From positions 1 through 61,990 of the forward strand of contig SVIS01000003.1 of the NCBI GenBank assembly GCA_015069385.1: 61,990 bases of DNA. Direction: 5' to 3'. The DNA comes from Clostridiales bacterium. Lineage in GTDB: Bacteria; Bacillota; Clostridia; Christensenellales; UBA1242. Every line of letters starts with the position of its first letter. The first letter of the stretch is position 1. The position numbers and the translations under genes were made by a program. A model generated the notes under the pieces. It worked only from the letters and a program-made list of their open reading frames with translations, was not told the origin of the DNA and ran no database searches. Shown here one piece after another: positions 61,297 to 61,990 of this stretch.

Positions 61297-61990
61297 ATGA
61301 ATGCTACTAAAGAAGAATGGCTTATTTTAGGCCTTGTACTGCTGGCAATAATTGGAATAGCAATTGGTTTAGGTTTTGCTCTTAGAAAAAAAGATGAAAA
61401 AATAAGACGCATACCATTAATTGTTATAACCATTGTGCTGGTTGTGCTTGAAATAATTAAACAAACAACAAGCATTATTGATGGTTATAGCATGTGGTCC
61501 TTTCCTCTGCATTTTTGCAGTACATATTTTATTTGGTTTTCACTTGCAAACTTCACTCGTGGCAAGTTTCAAAAAGCAATGCAGTGCGTTGCATTTGTTG
61601 CCAGTTTTTATCTTTTAGTGCTGTTTTATTTTGACCCTACAAGCATAATAGGAAGTTCCACAACGGCAGTTTTTGCAAGTTTTTATAACTTTCATACATT
61701 TGTTTTCCACCATTTGGTATTGCTTTATTTCTTTTTAACTATAACTTTAAAAATGGTTGACTTTAAACCTAAATATTGTTTGCACTTTTCAATATCTATG
61801 GCAATTTATTATTGCATAGCCGTTATATTTGCCAACATATTTAGCGTTAACTATATGAACATTTTACATAGCAGCATTGGTTTTATGGAAAATTTCAGGC
61901 TAGCATGCGGGCAAATAATATATAACATTGCCCTAGGGCTTTTAACTGTTTTTGTAGGAACAATTATTATTTTAATTTTACATTTGATAC
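61297..61990 (+). CDS. YwaF/TMEM164-like membrane protein, partial
   Basis: Runs off the right edge with the frame open for 231 codons from ATG 61297. About six membrane helices are visible. Seen: MWSFPLHFCSTYFIWFSLANF (QWxLPLHxC-like), FYNFHTFVFHHLVLLYFF and VNYMNILH, which fit the YwaF/TMEM164-like family; the family call is from memory. No ribosome site precedes the ATG, so the start is uncertain. Function unknown. Confidence 0.7.
   Translation, partial: MNATKEEWLILGLVLLAIIGIAIGLGFALRKKDEKIRRIPLIVITIVLVVLEIIKQTTSIIDGYSMWSFPLHFCSTYFIWFSLANFTRGKFQKAMQCVAFVASFYLLVLFYFDPTSIIGSSTTAVFASFYNFHTFVFHHLVLLYFFLTITLKMVDFKPKYCLHFSISMAIYYCIAVIFANIFSVNYMNILHSSIGFMENFRLACGQIIYNIALGLLTVFVGTIIILILHLI

Noticed and set aside
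1..61990. CRISPR arrays, insertion sequences, integrases or prophage genes
   Set aside because: No short regularly spaced direct repeats, transposase, integrase or phage structural module was seen on either strand.
1..61990. UGA read as tryptophan (Mycoplasma-type code)
   Set aside because: Conserved tryptophans are TGG and the core genes keep normal lengths; TAA dominates as stop.

Overview
The window looks like a chromosomal segment of an AT-rich, low-GC Gram-positive bacterium, probably an uncultured Clostridia-like lineage. The evidence is the gene set: DnaD plus a DnaI-type helicase loader, spmA-spmB, a HelD-type helicase, a priA/def/fmt/rlmN/rsgA/rpe neighbourhood and a dnaX-ybaB-recR operon. 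TAA predominates as stop codon, tryptophan is encoded by TGG, and nothing suggests a recoded stop. No species is claimed.

Layout. The first 205 bases are the start of a small secreted protein on the minus strand. Next come dnaX-ybaB-recR (394-2899, minus), a small orphan gene, an M1-type metallopeptidase, a Fic/Doc protein with a 44-residue partner, and a MarR regulator with an aldehyde dehydrogenase. A def-fmt-rlmN-rsgA-rpe-HipA-like operon follows (7869-12864, minus). Between def and priA sit a small orphan gene, a second secreted protein of the same type as the left-edge one, and a divergent XRE regulator. Then come priA, a patatin-like lipase, the dnaD/dnaI pair, an HD hydrolase, spmA-spmB and a coiled-coil fibre-like protein.

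The second half is dominated by cell-surface genes. A third small secreted protein (24428-24958) is followed by one uninterrupted 24.9-kb reading frame encoding an 8301-residue surface protein. Divergent from it is a 384-residue membrane-anchored surface protein. Beyond lie helD, a lipoprotein, a YcxB-like membrane protein and a GDSL/SGNH esterase with InlB-type repeats. A tRNA-Arg(TCG), a LysR regulator, a small-alarmone-hydrolase-like HD protein and a partial YwaF/TMEM164-like membrane protein close the window.

The strongest observations are five. (1) dnaX has a run of ten A's, after which the -1 frame is open straight into a tau-like C-terminal domain. (2) Three palindromes spaced 29-30 bp lie in the XRE/secreted-protein divergent promoter, one exactly between a consensus -35 and -10. 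(3) The left-edge paralogue has the same promoter architecture with a different palindrome. (4) The giant protein has a four-beat super-repeat of about 1,800 residues built from about 450-residue YDG/MBG blocks. (5) A MarR promoter is flanked by two identical-format palindromes. I infer, without proof, that the secreted small proteins, the giant repeat protein, the membrane-anchored surface proteins and the XRE switch form a surface or extracellular-matrix system, loosely comparable to SinR control of TasA in Bacillus.
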